This document shows, piece after piece, positions 61,451 through 64,000 of a DNA stretch of 64,000 bases; position 1 is the first letter of the stretch, and every line of letters begins with the position of its first letter. The notes beneath the pieces are model-generated. The model was not told the origin of the DNA and ran no database searches. It was given only the letters and a program-made list of their open reading frames with translations. Both the position numbers and the translations under genes were made by a program. The stretch spans positions 11,076,039 through 11,140,038 of the forward strand of contig NC_051097.1 in assembly GCF_901709675.1 (NCBI RefSeq), read 5' to 3'. This DNA is from Syngnathus acus. Taxonomy: Eukaryota; Chordata; Actinopteri; Syngnathiformes; Syngnathidae.

Positions 61451-62160
61451 TCTTTTTCCCTTTTCCCCTCGGCAGGCTGGTGATTGACACTTACAAATTA
61501 CCCGGCGGCAGTGGCATTGTGTGTGACCCCTCTCTCTCATCTCCAGCCCGCTGCCGTTTTGTCATCTAATTACTGTGAATCCCCGGCCTTGCTCCCCACT
61601 GCTGCATTTTTAATATGCACCCCCCCCACCCTCCATCTTCTCCCACCTCCACCCTCACACACACACTCATGCTCACCTGCTTCACCTGCATCTCATCCCA
61701 ACACTTGGAGTGCGAGCTCATCGTCTCTATGTCCTCCTCCTCCCAGGAGTGTTTTCTCTCCACCACCTCCATTATCACACCATCACCTCTCCTCCTCCTC
61801 CTCCCTCCTCGTCGGAGTGTCACTCCATCCGCCGTCCGTGTCAATCCCGTCTGTTTGCTTTGTCGTCTCCATTCGGACTGTTTGGTAAACACGTCGTTGG
61901 CTCGGGGTGATCAATGCGCGCTAATGAGTGCTGGCAAGCAAGCCGCCGCGGGATCCCGCCATGCGCTCGTCTCACATTTGGCATCTCACTTTTTTTTTTT
62001 GTGTGTGTGATTGTGACTAACAATAGTGAGCAAAAAAAAAAAAATCCTTCAGAAAAGTAGTGCTGCGCTTTTAATTGCCGCCATTGTTAGAAAACGGAAC
62101 AAAAGCACTTTTGTCACTTCTGCTGCTTTCCTTTTTTGAGGTGGTGCTGAAATTCTTCAA
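61451..62160. other. Gene-free, C/T-rich segment with conserved-looking patches
   Basis: Contains a CT/CTC-rich stretch (61615-61810) flanked by non-repetitive patches (GGTGATTGACACTTACAAAT near 61480, CATCTAATTACTGTGAAT near 61562 and CGCTAATGAGTGCTGGC near 61918). No exon is recognised. Confidence 0.3.
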
Positions 62161-62161
62161 A

Positions 62162-62193
62162 GAATCAGAATCACCTTTATTGGGGCGGTCTAA
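62162..62193. repeat. Second fragment of the AATCAGAATC-type teleost repeat
   Basis: AGAATCAGAATCACCTTTAT followed by TGGGGCGG; same family style as 59122-59157. Confidence 0.45.
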
Positions 62194-63240
62194 AGAAGGC
62201 TAAACTGTCACGTTTGGTAGCTCATGACAACTTTCAAACTCAACTTCTGGTGAGTGATACATTTTAGGAGATTGTAGGAAACAGCCAAAAAGTTGCACAA
62301 CAGGCGCCGTGCTTTGTTTTTGGATTTGTGAAAATGCACACTCAACTCGATTATGTTGATATTAGGATGGAGGAGATTGTTGGCCTTGCTTCACTTTCTT
62401 TGTGCATGTGTGCACAAGTTTGCATGTGTGTGTGTCTCCACAGCCAGACAGTGCTCCCCCGTCGATCCCTGTCTTCTAGCTAGAAATCAGCCGAGCGTGG
62501 CAGGCCACCACCGCCAGGGAGGAAATACTCTAATAGTACCTTAAAGACTGAACACAATTCGTTCCAAACACGGGAGAGGAGCGAGGCCCATTGTTGGCCA
62601 GAAACGCCTCGATATTTATTCTCTTTTGACTTCTTGTTGGGCTTTTGTGGCCACGCTGTGGTGGCAGATGTGCGACGCAGAGGCGGGCCGCGTGGCTCGG
62701 GTAGAGGCCACGGCCCAGGCTTCCCTTTTTTTTTTGGGACGTAACGCCGGGATTTAGCCTCATTAGCTTGTCACCGGGTCGAGAGAAATACGGGCCTCCG
62801 GAGAGAGCCTCTCAGGGACGGCCACTGATGAAAAGAGAGCCAGGAAAGGCCAGTTGACAGCAGATGCATGGACAAGGCGGAGAAATGGGCGTGGAGGGGG
62901 AAAAAGAGAGGTAAGAGGAGGGAGGCGGGAAGGGAAGGGACGGAGCGGAAGGAGGAGGAGGGCGGCGGCGGCGGCGAAACTAATGGTCCTGCCTGGAGAA
63001 ATAGGAGTCGATCAATCATCTTCAAACAAAAGCAGCAGCCCCGGGAGAATATTTAAGAAATGCTTATTTAATTAATAGTCCCCACGCTGATATTTATGGG
63101 CCATCCTTCCTTCAAATATTAACCTTCCAGGTCCTCGGAGGCCTCGCTACAGCTGAGCCGAGGCCGGCCCGGCCCGGCTCGACATATTTCTTTCTTTCTT
63201 GGGGTCAATGAGTAGCCACTTAGCCGTAGCGCCGGCGTTT
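62194..63240. other. Gene-free segment with A/T-rich conserved-looking patch
   Basis: No exon is recognised. The stretch 62990-63125 (containing GATCAATCATC, TTTAATTAATAGTCC and GATATTTATGGGCC) has closely packed homeodomain- and forkhead-type cores. A purine-rich GA/GGA stretch lies at 62820-62980. Confidence 0.3.
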
Positions 63241-63720
63241 TTTCCCCGTTGGCCCAAATTTGCCAAAAGGGCATTTTTGGTCTTTTTAGGCTTATGAGAC
63301 AAGAACGAGTCTCATTGGATTTGTCAATGAGACAGATGCCGCACGGTTGCAAGTCATTTGAGGTTTCATTTGGGAAATGGGTCTCCCATGATTGGACCCA
63401 CAAAATAATCTCAAGAAATCACAGACAGGAGATGTTGAGACTTTTTTTTTTTTACTCAGCCCCCGGAGCCAATTCCACTTGGGAAAATGAAATTTGGTAG
63501 ACATGTTTTTCTTGAGTAGACTCACAAAAAAAAGTCTGCCATTTTGTTTTGAAGTGGCCATTTTGGAGTCATTTGTGCCATTATCTGCGCTCCTTCAAAC
63601 GGAGAGATTTGGTCTGATTGCTTCCAAACTCGAACGTGGTGTCCTCGATGCCAAGTTGTACGCTTTTCAAAAACTTTATGACCCAGCTGCGCAATCTTAG
63701 CCCGGATGAGTTCCACAGGC
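63241..63720. repeat. Probable interspersed repeat (GGCCATTTTG-type)
   Basis: Repeated phrases such as GTCTCATTGGATTTGTCAATGAGACAG (63309) and GCCATTTTGTTTTGAAGTGGCCATTTTGG (63538) give self-similar, non-coding sequence typical of abundant fish repeats. Overlapping open frames here have no family resemblance. Confidence 0.3.
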
Positions 63721-63910
63721 GGCATTTTTAAGAACATGCAGTAACTTCTTCTAGCTTCTGATTCCATTTTCTCGATACTAATGTCATTTATTTTCTTTTT
63801 TTCAGTCTCATAGTGGTGCAAGAAATATTGTTGGATGAGTTGCTCCACCGCTGAGCTGACTCCTGCACACCGCCGGAATTCACAGGTTGCGCTTGACAGA
63901 TGCGTGCAAC

Positions 63911-63940
63911 ATGCCGCCGCCACTTCAAACGCCATCGCAG
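63911..63940 (+). other. Possible first coding exon at window edge
   Basis: AAC before an ATG opens a 10-codon frame (MPPPLQTPSQ) that ends CAG|GTAATG, a usable donor. The preceding 110 bases are non-repetitive and conserved in texture. It could be the start of a gene continuing to the right, or chance. I do not recognise the product. Confidence 0.2.
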
Positions 63941-64000
63941 GTAATGCTCACTTCAGACCCTCCCCACGCTCCCCACTCGACATTGGCGCCACTTGCAAAC

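Overview
The window is nuclear DNA of a compact-genome ray-finned fish, most likely a percomorph teleost. All recognisable genes are vertebrate genes cut into many short exons by small GT-AG introns. Intergenic DNA carries poly-C/G tracts, (TA)n, teleost-type interspersed repeats and one intact-ended hAT transposon. Exon structures below were worked out by hand from splice sites, reading phase and remembered family sequences. No alignment or expression data were available.

Layout, left to right: (1) 1-6668, a gene-free flank with two degenerate A/T-rich repeat arrays, a short foldback element and a CCAAT-rich promoter-like patch. (2) 6669-18077 (minus), a complete 23-exon transportin-1 gene (tnpo1), with a GC-AG intron and an hAT element in intron 4. 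(3) 18078-19032, a GC-rich divergent promoter. (4) 19033-22163 (plus), mob1b (6 exons). (5) 24942-27226 (plus), dck (7 exons). (6) 28083-39446 (plus), slc4a4/NBCe1 (26 exons), with an in-frame optional-looking exon and a hidden alternative 3' exon ending in a PDZ ligand. (7) 40999-42431 (plus), npffr2 (3 exons). (8) 43816-46489 (minus), a small gene carrying only the C-terminal AT-hook and bromodomain part of SMARCA2, without the ATPase. (9) 47803-52885 (minus), kank1, with a damaged N-terminal KN motif. (10) 54377-55683 (plus), mzt2 (4 exons). (11) 55684-64000, the mzt2 3' end and then about 8 kb without a recognisable gene.

The gene order is a mosaic of conserved blocks. mob1b-dck-slc4a4-npffr2 follows the human 4q13 order. 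kank1 followed by a smarca2-type gene on the same strand follows the human 9p24 order KANK1-DMRT1-DMRT3-DMRT2-SMARCA2, but here the DMRT genes and the SMARCA2 ATPase half are missing from between them. The simplest reading is a reduced copy of that paralogon, possibly one left after the teleost genome duplication, in which a bromodomain-only gene survives. This is the most unusual feature of the window.

Functionally the genes are independent: nuclear import (tnpo1), Hippo/mitotic-exit adaptor (mob1b), deoxynucleoside salvage (dck), sodium-bicarbonate cotransport (slc4a4), neuropeptide FF receptor (npffr2), chromatin reading (smarca2-like), cortical adhesion/cytoskeleton (kank1) and gamma-tubulin ring complex (mzt2).
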